Below the pieces are notes generated by a model. It saw only the letters and a program-made list of their open reading frames with translations. It searched no databases and was not told the DNA's origin. Positions 7,782 through 16,592 of a stretch of 64,000 nt of DNA are shown in pieces (within the stretch, counting starts at the first letter, position 1; each line of letters begins with the position of its first letter). The translations under genes and the position numbers were made by a program. This stretch comes from JBEKCB01 sp052139675 (GTDB lineage Bacteria > Planctomycetota > Brocadiia > CAIUPP01), in the NCBI GenBank assembly GCA_052139675.1, contig JBKQWE010000014.1:49601-113600 (forward strand). The letters are read 5' to 3'.

Positions 7782-8465
7782 ATGACCAACGAATCCATAC
7801 TGGTCGTTGACGACGAGAAGGACATCCTGGAACTGGTGACGTACAACCTGGCCAAGGGCGGGTTCAAGGTCACCGGCGTCACCAGCGCGGAGGAAGCGCT
7901 GAAGCTGGCGCGGTCGAAGCCGCCCGACCTGATCGTGCTCGACCTGATGCTGCCGGGCATGGACGGCCTCGAGGCGTGCAAAATCCTCAAGCGCGAGGAC
8001 AAGACCGCGCACATCCCCATCGTGATGCTGACCGCGCGCGGCGAGGAAGCCGACGTGGTCACCGGCCTGGAACTGGGCGCGGACGACTATATCACCAAGC
8101 CGTTCAGCCCGCGCGTGCTGCTCGCGCGGGTCAAGACCGTGCTGCGGCGCAAAGGACAGGAGCCGATGGACGACAGCTCCACCGTCTCGGTGCGCGGCAT
8201 CGTCATCCATCCGGGCCGGCACGAGGTGCTCGTCCACGGCAAGCGCGTCGAGCTGACGCATACCGAATTCCTGCTGCTGAACCTGCTCGCGCGCCGCCCC
8301 GGCTGGGTGTTCACGCGCCAGCAGATGATTGACGCCGCGCGCGGGCACACGGCGGTGACCGACCGGTCGGTGGACGTGCACATCGTCGGGCTGCGCAAGA
8401 AAATCGCGCCGCTCGGGAACTGCATCGAGACCGTGCGCGGTGTCGGCTACCGCTTCAAGGAGTAG
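7782..8465 (+). CDS. phoB: Phosphate-regulon response regulator PhoB
   Basis: This is a 227-residue OmpR/PhoB-class response regulator. In the receiver domain (1-120) the acidic pocket is D10-D11, the phospho-acceptor is D54 (VLDLMLPGMDG), and the switch residues are T84 and K106. The C-terminal winged-helix DNA-binding domain (about 130-227) has the characteristic ELTHTEFLLLNLL, the recognition helix TDRSVDVHIVGLRKKI and the ending VRGVGYRFKE. It would bind the 11-bp-spaced boxes at its own promoter, the porin promoter and pstS. ATG 7782 follows a GGAAGAGGGG site. It is followed after 3 bp by phoR; the pairing with the nearby pst locus supports PhoB rather than another OmpR-type regulator. 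Confidence 0.92.
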   Translation: MTNESILVVDDEKDILELVTYNLAKGGFKVTGVTSAEEALKLARSKPPDLIVLDLMLPGMDGLEACKILKREDKTAHIPIVMLTARGEEADVVTGLELGADDYITKPFSPRVLLARVKTVLRRKGQEPMDDSSTVSVRGIVIHPGRHEVLVHGKRVELTHTEFLLLNLLARRPGWVFTRQQMIDAARGHTAVTDRSVDVHIVGLRKKIAPLGNCIETVRGVGYRFKE

Positions 8466-8468
8466 CGG

Positions 8469-10280
8469 GTGCGACGGAAGCGGCTGCTCTGGCAACTGTA
8501 TCCCTCTTACCTGCTCGTGACGGTGCTGTCCCTGCTGGTGGTCACGCTCTACGCCTCGGAGGCCACGCGCGGCTTCTTCCGCACGCAGACCGAGAGCGTC
8601 CTCGAATCCCGCGTGCGCGTCCTCGGCCGCGACATGGCCAACGGCCTGCTGCCCGCGACCCCGGCGAAGATAGACGCCTTCTGCAAAGAGGTAGGCCAGA
8701 TCACCGACACGCGCATCACCGTGATCAAGCCGGACGGATCCGTGCTCGGCGACACCGACTCGACTCCCGAGAGGATGGAAAACCACGCCGGCCGGCCCGA
8801 GATTCAACAAGCCCTCGCCCGCCCGGGCAGCGTCGGGCGCGCGGTCCGCGAGAGCCCGACTATCGGCGCGACCATGATGTACGCGGCCATCGCCGCGCAG
8901 GACCCGCGCGGGAACCTGCTGGTCCTGCGCACGGCCATGTCGCTCAGCCACATTGACCATGCCGTGCGCGACCTGCAAGTCCAGATCGCCCTGGTGGGCG
9001 TGCTGATCGCCGTCGCGGCGGCCATCGTCTGCCTGGCCGTCTCGGGGCGCATCGCGCGGCCGATCGAGGAGATGAAACGCGGCGTGGAGCGCCTGGCCGC
9101 CGGCGAGCTGGACCACCGGCTGTACGTGCCGTCCACCGCGGAGATCGGCGGCCTGGCGGTGGTGATCAACCAGATGGCGGCGCAGCTCGAGGACCGCATC
9201 CGGCTCATCACCGCGCAGCGCAACGAGCAGGAGGCCGTCTTTCTGAGCATGGTCGAGGGCGTGCTGGCCGTGGACATGGGCGAGCGCGTGCTGCGCATGA
9301 ACCAGGCGGCCGGCGCGCTGCTCGGCGCCAGCCCCGCCGAGGCGCAGGGCAAGATGATCCAGGAGGTCGTCCGGAACCCGGAGCTTCAGAAATTCATCGG
9401 GCAGACGCTCTCGAGCGAAAAGACGCCGACGGAGAACGAAATCCTCCTCCGCGAAAACGGCGAGCGCTGGCTGCAGGTGCACGGCGCGGTGCTGCACGAC
9501 GCCTCGGGCCGGCAGATGGGCGCGGTGGTGGTCCTGAACGACATGACGCGCATCCGCCGGCTCGAGAATTTCCGGCGCGATTTCGTCGCGAACGTCTCCC
9601 ACGAACTCCGCACGCCGATCACCGCGATCAAGGGGTTCGTGGAAACGCTGCTCGACGGCGCGATGCGCGAGCCGGAGTCCGCCGAGAAGTTCCTCGGCAT
9701 CATCGCCCGGCAGGCGGACCGGCTCAACGCCATCATCAACGACCTGCTGCTCCTCTCGAAGCTCGAGCAGCAGGGCGAGCGCGGGACGGTGATGACCGAG
9801 ACGGCCTCCATCCGCGCCGTGCTCGACGCGGCGATCGAGCTCTGCGCCTTCAAGGCCGACCGGAAAAACATCCCCATCCGCGTCCGCTGCGAGGAAACGC
9901 TCCGCGCGAAGGTCAACGTGCCGCTGCTCGAACAGGCGCTCGTCAACCTCGTGGACAATGCGGTGAAGTACAGCGAGCCGGGCAAGCCGGTGACGGTGGA
10001 AGCCGCGCTGCGCAACGGATCGCTGGTCATCGAGGTCCGCGACGAGGGACCCGGCATCGAGCGCGAATACCTGCCGCGCATCTTCGAGCGGTTCTACCGC
10101 GTGGACAAGGGGCGCAGCCGCGACATGGGCGGCACCGGGCTGGGGCTCTCGATCGTCAAACACATCGCCCAGGCTCATGGCGGCTCGGTCGCCGTGCAGA
10201 GCGAGCCGGGCAAGGGCAGCCTGTTCACCCTCACCCTTCCGGCGCGACCGCCTGAAAACGGATCCCCGGCCTCCGCGTAG
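8469..10280 (+). CDS. phoR: Phosphate-regulon sensor histidine kinase PhoR
   Basis: This 603-residue membrane kinase begins with GTG three bases after the phoB stop, behind AAGGAG. Its order is: transmembrane helix (about 10-29), an extracytoplasmic domain of about 140 residues, a second helix (about 172-192), HAMP (about 193-245), PAS (about 250-360), HisKA with phosphorylated H378 in VSHELRTP, and an HATPase_c domain with the N box (LVNLVDNAVKYS), G1 (DEGPGIE) and G2 (GGTGLGLSIVKH). It would phosphorylate PhoB when phosphate is low, under the control of PstSCAB and PhoU. E. coli PhoR has almost no periplasmic domain, so this is the longer form found in many other phyla. Confidence 0.9.
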   Translation: MRRKRLLWQLYPSYLLVTVLSLLVVTLYASEATRGFFRTQTESVLESRVRVLGRDMANGLLPATPAKIDAFCKEVGQITDTRITVIKPDGSVLGDTDSTPERMENHAGRPEIQQALARPGSVGRAVRESPTIGATMMYAAIAAQDPRGNLLVLRTAMSLSHIDHAVRDLQVQIALVGVLIAVAAAIVCLAVSGRIARPIEEMKRGVERLAAGELDHRLYVPSTAEIGGLAVVINQMAAQLEDRIRLITAQRNEQEAVFLSMVEGVLAVDMGERVLRMNQAAGALLGASPAEAQGKMIQEVVRNPELQKFIGQTLSSEKTPTENEILLRENGERWLQVHGAVLHDASGRQMGAVVVLNDMTRIRRLENFRRDFVANVSHELRTPITAIKGFVETLLDGAMREPESAEKFLGIIARQADRLNAIINDLLLLSKLEQQGERGTVMTETASIRAVLDAAIELCAFKADRKNIPIRVRCEETLRAKVNVPLLEQALVNLVDNAVKYSEPGKPVTVEAALRNGSLVIEVRDEGPGIEREYLPRIFERFYRVDKGRSRDMGGTGLGLSIVKHIAQAHGGSVAVQSEPGKGSLFTLTLPARPPENGSPASA

Positions 10281-10305
10281 CCGGCCTTTCGCGGCGCGGA
10301 TTGGG

Positions 10306-11727
10306 TCACTCGGCGCCTGCGCCGAGCACCTCGGCGGATGCGGCGGAGACTTTGCCGACGTTGGCGGCGACGGGCGTCACCTTCTCGCCCTCGGCGATTT
10401 CGTTGCTGATGTTCAGCGCGACGCTCTCGCCGGCGGAAAGCCCGTTCGCAACCTCGATGATATCCCCCATGTCGCGGCCGATCTTGATCGGGCGGAAGTG
10501 CACGCAGTCGTCCGCGCCCACGATGGCGGCGTGCGGTCCGTGAACCAGCAGCAGCAGCGCGCCGGCCGGGATGCGGACGGCAGGGTGGACATTCCGGCAG
10601 TGGAAGGTGACCTGGGCGTACATGCCCGGCACCAGGGCGCCGTCGGGGTTCGGCGCGAGCACTTCGACCCGGATCGTGCCCGAGGCCGGATCAATCGCCT
10701 CGGCGGTGCGGTCCACCGCGCCCTGGAAGACGCGCCCGGGGAACTCCGGCGCGGTCACGTCGGCCTGAAGCCCGGCGCTGATGCTCGCCCGCGCCACCTG
10801 CGGCACTTCCACGAAGACGCGCGCCGTCTCCGTGGTGGAGACGGTGAAAAGCATGGTGTCGGTGCTGGTGCTGCCGGCGGTGACCAGGTCGCCGATGTCC
10901 ACGGACCGCCGGGTCACCACGCCGTCGAAGGGCGCCACGACCTGCTTGAAGCCGACCAGGTCTTCGAGCCGGCGCACGTCCGCCTCGCCCAGGGCTACCT
11001 GGGCCTTCGCCGATTCCAGCTTGGCCAGGCTGACGTCGAACTCCGATTTCTTCTGGTCGGCCTCCTCGAGCGACACGACCCCTTCGGGCGCGGCGGTCTT
11101 AAATCGCACATGGGTGATCCGGGCGAATTCGGTCGCGGCCTCGGCCAGTTTCACGTCGGCCTTCAGCGACTCCAGTTTGGCCCGGGCGACCATGAGTTCC
11201 TGGTCGAGGTCGGGCGTGTCAATCGAGGCCAGGACGTCGCCGGCCTTGACGTGGTCGCCGATATCGAAATTCCATATTCGGACGTAGCCGTTGACCCGCG
11301 CGAAAAGCTTGGCTTCATAGAACGCGCGGCATACGCCCGGCAGCGCCAGCGGGCTGTCCGGGCTGCCGGCCTCGACCTTGACGACGTGGACCACCGGCGG
11401 CTGTTCGAGCGTCCGGCGGACGCGCTCCGTCAGCGCCGCCCGGGCCGCTTTCCTCTCGCGGGCGCGGAGTCCGAAACCGACGATCAACACGGCGACCGCG
11501 ATCACAACCGTCAGCGCAATGATCCGGCCGGTCTTGGGATGGACGTGCACCGGAACGGGAACATGTGCGGGCGGCGGCTGCGGCGCGGCGGCGCCTGCCG
11601 GAGCGGCCTGCGCTGCGGCGGCCGGCTGTGGCGCGGCGGCGCCCGGGCTGCCCTTCGCGGAGGGCGCCGGCTGCGGCGCGGCGGCGGAGACGGGCGGAGA
11701 AGCCGGGTTCGGATGGCTCTCGGTCAT
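10306..11727 (-). CDS. RND efflux periplasmic adaptor (MFP1)
   Basis: This 473-residue membrane-fusion protein of the HlyD/AcrA type starts with a cytoplasmic Ala/Pro-rich tail of about 65 residues, then one anchor helix (IIALTVVIAVAVLIVGFGL). The lipoyl halves (LPGVCRAFYEAKLFARVNGYV; QVVAPFDGVVTRRSVDIGDL) flank a coiled-coil hairpin (about 170-265), followed by beta-barrel and membrane-proximal domains. It would link the inner-membrane pump to an outer-membrane channel. It overlaps the RND1 gene by the ATGA tetranucleotide and is the last gene of the efflux block, convergent with phoR. It is a close paralogue of MFP2 at 16589-17911, which lacks most of the Ala/Pro-rich extension. Confidence 0.9.
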   Translation of the reverse strand: MTESHPNPASPPVSAAAPQPAPSAKGSPGAAAPQPAAAAQAAPAGAAAPQPPPAHVPVPVHVHPKTGRIIALTVVIAVAVLIVGFGLRARERKAARAALTERVRRTLEQPPVVHVVKVEAGSPDSPLALPGVCRAFYEAKLFARVNGYVRIWNFDIGDHVKAGDVLASIDTPDLDQELMVARAKLESLKADVKLAEAATEFARITHVRFKTAAPEGVVSLEEADQKKSEFDVSLAKLESAKAQVALGEADVRRLEDLVGFKQVVAPFDGVVTRRSVDIGDLVTAGSTSTDTMLFTVSTTETARVFVEVPQVARASISAGLQADVTAPEFPGRVFQGAVDRTAEAIDPASGTIRVEVLAPNPDGALVPGMYAQVTFHCRNVHPAVRIPAGALLLLVHGPHAAIVGADDCVHFRPIKIGRDMGDIIEVANGLSAGESVALNISNEIAEGEKVTPVAANVGKVSAASAEVLGAGAE

Positions 11728-14700
11728 CGTCCGCCTCCTTCACCGGGTGGAACCGTCGGCGGCGCGCGGTGCACGAGCCGGAAAACCGAAGGCACAAAAA
11801 CCAGGGTGGCAAAGGTGGCGAAGAGCAGGCCGCCGATGACGGCCCGGGCGAGAGGCGCGTTCTGCTCGCCGCCCTCTCCGAGGCCCAGCGACATCGGGAT
11901 CATCCCCAGGATCATGGCGCCGGCGGTCATGAGGACCGGGCGGATGCGCGTATAGCCCGCGGCGACCGCCGCCGTGACCGAGTCGTCGCCGGCCGCCAGC
12001 CGCTGGCGGGCGAAGACCACCACCAGGATGCTGTTGGCGGTGGTCAGGCCGATGCACATCAGCGTGCCCATCAGGGCCGGCACGCTCAAGTGCGTGTGCG
12101 TCAGGTAGAGGAACCACGCGACGCCGGCCAGCGTGCAGGGGACGGCCATGAGCACGATCAGCGGGTCGAGCCAGCTCTGGAAGTTGATGACCATCAGCAG
12201 GTACACCAGCACGATGGCCAACACCATGCCGCCGGCGATCCCGGCGAAGCCGGCGCGCATGGTCTGGACCTGGCCGGAGAGCGCGACCTTGATGCCCGAT
12301 TCCTCGGGCGGGCGATCGGCGTCGAGCACCTTGTTGATCTCCGCCGCCGCGCTCGCCAGGTCGCGGCCCTCGACGTCGGCGTTCACGTCGAAAACGGGGA
12401 GGATATTGGATTCGGAGATCAGCATGGGGACCTCGGTCCGCTTCACCTCGGCGACGTTCATGAGCATCTGGTCGCCGCGGCTGCCTCCGGTCAGCGGCAG
12501 CCGCTGCACGTCCGCCACGGAAGTGACCTGGTACTGCGGGGTCTGGAGGACCAGCAGGTAGCTGATCTGGTTGCGCGGGTTGATCCAGAAATTGGGCAGG
12601 ACGACCGCGCTGGAACTCAGCGACAGGAGCACGTTGCGCGCGATGTCGTCCTGGGTCATGTCGGTCTGCTGCGCCATGACGCGGTCCACGGCGATGCCGA
12701 GGGCGGGCGCGATGGGGACCTGGTACAGGTGAACGTCCACCACGCCGGGGATGCGGTGAAGATCGCTCTGGATTTTCAGGGCCACCTTATAGTTCTCGAC
12801 TTCCTTGGCGCCCGTCACCCGGATATCAATCGGCGACGGCTGGCCGAAGTTGAGGACCTGGTTGACGATGTCCGCCGGCTGGAAGAAGAACCGCATTTCG
12901 GGGAAACGCCCCGGCAGCTCGCGCCGCAGGGCGGCGATGTGCCCGGCCGTGGGGCGGTGATCCTTCACGAGCGAGATGAGGATCTCGCCGTCCATCGGCC
13001 CGGCGGTGGCCGTGTCGCTCAGGGCGATGTTGATGCCGCTGTACGGCAGGCCGATGTTGTCGAGCATCACGTCCACCTCGTCGCGGCCGACAATCTCGCG
13101 GATGGCCGCCTCGACGTGGCCGAACAACTCCTGGGTTTTCTCCAGCCGCGTGCCGTTGGGCGCGCGCACGTGCAGCCGCATCTGCCCCGCGTCCACCTGC
13201 GGGAAGAAGTCCATCCCGAGGATCGGAAACAGGAGCCAGGAAACGCCCGCGGCGATGACGAACATCAGCCCGCACACGATCGGGTGATGCGCGCCCCAGG
13301 CCACGACGTGGCGGTAGGCGCGGCGGAATTCCTGGAAATGCCGGTTGAACGCATGGTCCGACGGCACGTAGGCGTTGGCCTGTCCGTCGGCGTGCGAGCC
13401 GCGTTTCGCGTATCTTTTCATCAGGAGCTTGAAGAGCAGGGGCACGAGCGTGAAGGAGATCAGCAGGCTGGCCAGGAGCGAGGCGATGACCGCCACGGCC
13501 AGCGGCGAGAAGAGGTACCTGGAGGTGCCCTGCAGGAGGAAGATCGGCACGAAGACGATGCAGATCGAGAGCGTAGAGACCATCGTGGGGAAGCCGACTT
13601 CGCCGGCGCCCTGGACGATGGCCTCCTCCAGATCGTTTCCCAGGCTGAGGTGGCGTTCGACGTTCTCGATCACCACGGTGGCGTTGTCCACCAGGATGCC
13701 GACGGCGAGGGCGAATCCGCCGAGCGTCATCACGTTGAAGGATTCTCCGATGACGTACATGACGATGACGGCCGTCAGGACCGAGAGCGGGATGGAGGCG
13801 AGGATGATCAGGGTGAGCCGCCCATTGCCGAGGAAGAGCAGGATCATCAGGCCGGTGAGGACGGCGGCCATCAGGCCGCCCATCTGCACGCTGCGCAGCG
13901 CCGCGTTGACGAACACCGCCTGGTTGAATATGGGCTTGATCGTCATCCCCTCCGGCAGCAGCAACCGCACGTCGGGCAGGGCCGCCAGGATCCCGTCAAT
14001 CACCCGCAGCGTGGACTCGCCGCCGGTCTTGCGGATGATCATCAGGCTGCCGGGCGCGCCGTCCACGGCCACCGAATTGGTCTGCACCTGGTAGCCGCTG
14101 TGGACGTGGGCCACGTCGCGGAGGAACACCATCGCGCCGCCGACCCGCTTGACCGGGAAATCGTTCATCGCCTCGATCGCGTCGGTGCTGTTGTTCAGCT
14201 CGATCGCGTACTCGATGTCGCCGACCTTGGCGGTGCCCGTCGGCAGGATCAGGTTCTGCCGGAGCAAAGCCTCGGTGACGTCGTTCGGGGTCAGGTTCTT
14301 GGCCCGGAGCGCGTCGTTGTCCAGGTCCGCCATGATCAGGCGCGGCTTGCCGCCGTAGGGGAACGGCACCTGCGCCCCCTGCACCGTGGCCAGGAACGGG
14401 CGGATCACGTTCTGCCCGTAGTCGTTGAGCTTGACGTCCGGGAGCGTCTCGCTGGCCAGGCTCAACTGGATGACCGGCACGTCCGTGGCGCTGTAGCGGA
14501 CGACCAGCGGCGGGGTGATGTTGCGCGGCATGTACTTGAGCACGGTCAGGGCGCTGCTGGTGATCTGCGAGACCGCCGCGCTGGTGCTGGCGCCCTCATG
14601 CAGATAGACCTTGATGACGCCCACGCCGTTGTAGCTGTTGGACTCCAGCCGCTCGATGTCGTCCACCAGCGAGGCCAACTGGCGCTCGTGCTGGTCTATG

Positions 14701-14888
14701 ATGCGCGTCTGGATTTCCCGCGCGACCATGCCGTTGTAGGACCAGACCACGCTGACGACGGGGATGTTGATTTCCGGGAAGATGTCCGTGGGCATCCGCC
14801 GCGCCGAGAAGACGCCGAACAGACACACCAGCGCCGTCACGGCCGCGATGGTGTACGGCCGGCGCAACGCAAAGCTGGAGAACCACAT
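11724..14888 (-). CDS. RND efflux inner-membrane transporter (RND1)
   Basis: This 1054-residue pump of the AcrB/MexB superfamily has twelve expected transmembrane helices, with two large periplasmic loops after helices 1 and 7. Visible signatures are the start PYTIAAVTALVCLFGVFSARRMPTDIFPEI, the first-loop NDYGQNVIRPFLATVQGAQVPFPYGG and the helix-4 segment GILVDNATVVIEN. In that helix the second Asp of the AcrB D407-D408 pair is Asn, while the paralogue RND2 keeps DD. Helix 10 reads GLTTANSILVVVFA, without the Lys seen in AcrB. Proton-driven export is expected but the substrate is unknown. The adaptor follows by a 4-bp overlap and a promoter lies upstream. No outer-membrane factor follows, so it probably shares the one at 15039-16592. 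Confidence 0.92.
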   Translation of the reverse strand: MWFSSFALRRPYTIAAVTALVCLFGVFSARRMPTDIFPEINIPVVSVVWSYNGMVAREIQTRIIDQHERQLASLVDDIERLESNSYNGVGVIKVYLHEGASTSAAVSQITSSALTVLKYMPRNITPPLVVRYSATDVPVIQLSLASETLPDVKLNDYGQNVIRPFLATVQGAQVPFPYGGKPRLIMADLDNDALRAKNLTPNDVTEALLRQNLILPTGTAKVGDIEYAIELNNSTDAIEAMNDFPVKRVGGAMVFLRDVAHVHSGYQVQTNSVAVDGAPGSLMIIRKTGGESTLRVIDGILAALPDVRLLLPEGMTIKPIFNQAVFVNAALRSVQMGGLMAAVLTGLMILLFLGNGRLTLIILASIPLSVLTAVIVMYVIGESFNVMTLGGFALAVGILVDNATVVIENVERHLSLGNDLEEAIVQGAGEVGFPTMVSTLSICIVFVPIFLLQGTSRYLFSPLAVAVIASLLASLLISFTLVPLLFKLLMKRYAKRGSHADGQANAYVPSDHAFNRHFQEFRRAYRHVVAWGAHHPIVCGLMFVIAAGVSWLLFPILGMDFFPQVDAGQMRLHVRAPNGTRLEKTQELFGHVEAAIREIVGRDEVDVMLDNIGLPYSGINIALSDTATAGPMDGEILISLVKDHRPTAGHIAALRRELPGRFPEMRFFFQPADIVNQVLNFGQPSPIDIRVTGAKEVENYKVALKIQSDLHRIPGVVDVHLYQVPIAPALGIAVDRVMAQQTDMTQDDIARNVLLSLSSSAVVLPNFWINPRNQISYLLVLQTPQYQVTSVADVQRLPLTGGSRGDQMLMNVAEVKRTEVPMLISESNILPVFDVNADVEGRDLASAAAEINKVLDADRPPEESGIKVALSGQVQTMRAGFAGIAGGMVLAIVLVYLLMVINFQSWLDPLIVLMAVPCTLAGVAWFLYLTHTHLSVPALMGTLMCIGLTTANSILVVVFARQRLAAGDDSVTAAVAAGYTRIRPVLMTAGAMILGMIPMSLGLGEGGEQNAPLARAVIGGLLFATFATLVFVPSVFRLVHRAPPTVPPGEGGGR

Positions 14889-14964
14889 CGCTCTATTCCG
14901 ATGGACCGGGCCTGATGGAATGAGAGCCGGACGCTATAGCCCGAGGGCGCCGCATTTCCCCTTC

Positions 14965-14986
14965 GACTGTCCCCCAATGGACAGTC
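14965..14986. repeat. Short palindrome GACTGTCC in the RND1 leader
   Basis: GACTGTCC (14965-14972) and GGACAGTC (14979-14986) form an 8-bp inverted repeat with a 6-base loop. It lies between the promoter at 15003-15029 and the RND1 start, so it may be an operator, a leader hairpin or a copy of a dispersed GGGGACTGTCC-type repeat. Confidence 0.5.
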
Positions 14987-15002
14987 CCCTTCCTCGCACC
15001 AG

Positions 15003-15029
15003 ATTATACGCTTGGATCGCCGCCGTCAA
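15003..15029 (-). promoter_or_regulatory. Promoter of the RND1-MFP1 pair
   Basis: On the minus strand there is TTGACG (15029-15024), a 15-bp spacer and a perfect TATAAT (15008-15003). The -35 overlaps the downstream edge of the outer-membrane factor gene. The transcript would carry a leader of about 110 nt before 14888. Confidence 0.5.
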
Positions 15030-15038
15030 GCTCGGAGG

Positions 15039-16592
15039 CTACCGGCCCGCGGGCGATGACGCGTCCGCATGGGCGGTGATCAGCTCGATGGGCGGGCTGA
15101 TGACCGGCGGAGGCGGGGCCGTCTCGCCGCCGGGCATGGCGATTTCCCACCCGCGCCCCAGCGCCTTGTTGAGCGCCACCCAGTCCACCAGGACGGTTTC
15201 CTGCGAGATCGCCGCCTGGTCCTCCAGCGCATAGAGTTCGCGTTCGGCGTCGAGGACGTTCAGAAAATCGGTGAGGCCGTCGTCGTACCGCCGGGTCGCC
15301 AGGTCGGTGGCCCGCTGGCTGGCGCGGACGGCGGCCGTCAGCCGCTGGAACCGGTCCTGCTCGGAGGCGAACTGCCCCAGCCAGTCGTCCACTTCCTTGA
15401 TGGCGAGCTGTATGGTCTGGCGATAGCTCAGCAACGCCTGCTGCGTGCGCCAGTCCTGCACCGCCTTGGCCGCCTCCAGGCGCCCGAAATCCAGGATCGG
15501 CCAACTGGCGCCGGGGCCTGCGGAGTAAATGTAGCGCTGGTCGAAGCCGAAGGCGGGCCGCCCTTCCGCCTGCATGCCCAGTGCGCCGCTGAGGGTGACG
15601 CGCGGGAAAAGCGTGGCGACGGCCACGCCGATGCGGGCGGTCTCGGCGGCCAGTTGCCGCTCGGCCTGGCGGACGTCCGGCCGGTGGCGGAGCAGGTCCG
15701 CGGGATGTTCCAGAGCGACCACCGTCGGCGGCTGCGGCAGCGGTACGGCCGCGCCGAGTTCCTCGTAAAGCATCTGCGGATCGCCGCCCAGGAGCACGGC
15801 GATCTGCCGCTGCGTGTCGGCGATCTCGGCGGTCAGCGGCGGCACGGCGGCCTTGGTCGTTTCGAGCTGGCGCTGGGCCAGCGCCACGTCGAGTTCGTTG
15901 GTCAGGGCCAGCGCCAGGCGGCGGGCCACCAGGTCCAGCGTACGCTGCTGGAGAGTGACGTTCTGCCGGGCGAGTTCCAGGCGGCGCTGCGTGCCGCGCA
16001 GGTGGACATAGGCCCGGACGACGTCCGCAATCACGGTCAGCCGGACCTGGTTGCGCACCTCAGCCGCCGCCTGGCTGTCGGCGTCGGCGGCCTCGACCGA
16101 GCGCCGCACGCGGCCGAAAAAGTCCAGTTCCCACGAGGCGTCGAAGCCGCCCGCCTGGGTGATTTCCCTGACGCCGTCGGTGGTGTCGCTGGCGGCGTTC
16201 AAAGGGGAGTCCACGCGGCCGCGCGTGGCGTTGTTGCCGGAGGAGCGCGCGACCGCGCCGCTGAGGTTCGCCGTCGGCCAGATGTCCGCCGCCACGACGT
16301 AGCGGAAACTCCGCGCCTGGTTCAGCCGGGTCAGCGCGATCGCCAGGTCGAAGTTGGCCTGCATGGCGCGCCCGATCAGCGAGCCCAGTTCCGGGTCCGC
16401 CAGGGTCGCCCACCAGCGCTGCTCTTCCGCCGGCTGCGCCGCCGGCGGCGGGATGCCGGAAACCGCGCCGGCGTCGAAGCCCGGCGGCGTCTCGGTCTTT
16501 GGCGTCTGGTAATCGGGGCCGACGGCACAGCCGGCGAGGCCGGCCAGGACGCCGGCGAACAGGCCCAGGACAACGCGTCGGAGTTTCATCAC
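15039..16592 (-). CDS. NodT-family outer-membrane efflux lipoprotein (OMF)
   Basis: This 517-residue TolC/OprM-type channel belongs to the NodT class. The N-terminus is a lipoprotein signal with the lipobox LAGC (MMKLRRVVLGLFAGVLAGLAGCAVGPDY). Two repeated alpha-helical barrel halves follow, with typical segments WWATLADPELGSLIGRAM, QRQIAVLLG, HRPDVRQAERQLAAETARIGVA and RYDDGLTDFLNVLDAERELYALEDQ. It forms the outer-membrane duct for RND efflux. It overlaps the MFP2 stop by 4 bp (ATGA), so it is the third gene of the RND2 operon. It is the only such channel in the window and may serve both pumps. Confidence 0.93.
   Translation of the reverse strand: MMKLRRVVLGLFAGVLAGLAGCAVGPDYQTPKTETPPGFDAGAVSGIPPPAAQPAEEQRWWATLADPELGSLIGRAMQANFDLAIALTRLNQARSFRYVVAADIWPTANLSGAVARSSGNNATRGRVDSPLNAASDTTDGVREITQAGGFDASWELDFFGRVRRSVEAADADSQAAAEVRNQVRLTVIADVVRAYVHLRGTQRRLELARQNVTLQQRTLDLVARRLALALTNELDVALAQRQLETTKAAVPPLTAEIADTQRQIAVLLGGDPQMLYEELGAAVPLPQPPTVVALEHPADLLRHRPDVRQAERQLAAETARIGVAVATLFPRVTLSGALGMQAEGRPAFGFDQRYIYSAGPGASWPILDFGRLEAAKAVQDWRTQQALLSYRQTIQLAIKEVDDWLGQFASEQDRFQRLTAAVRASQRATDLATRRYDDGLTDFLNVLDAERELYALEDQAAISQETVLVDWVALNKALGRGWEIAMPGGETAPPPPVISPPIELITAHADASSPAGR

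Noticed and set aside
7746..10178. Antisense frame of 810 codons opposite phoB-phoR
   Set aside because: His/Asp/Arg-rich shadow of clear two-component genes.
11565..14915. Very long antisense open frame (1116 codons) opposite RND1
   Set aside because: It mirrors the RND1 codons, is Arg/His/Asp-rich with no folded-domain pattern, and is the usual shadow in GC-rich DNA.
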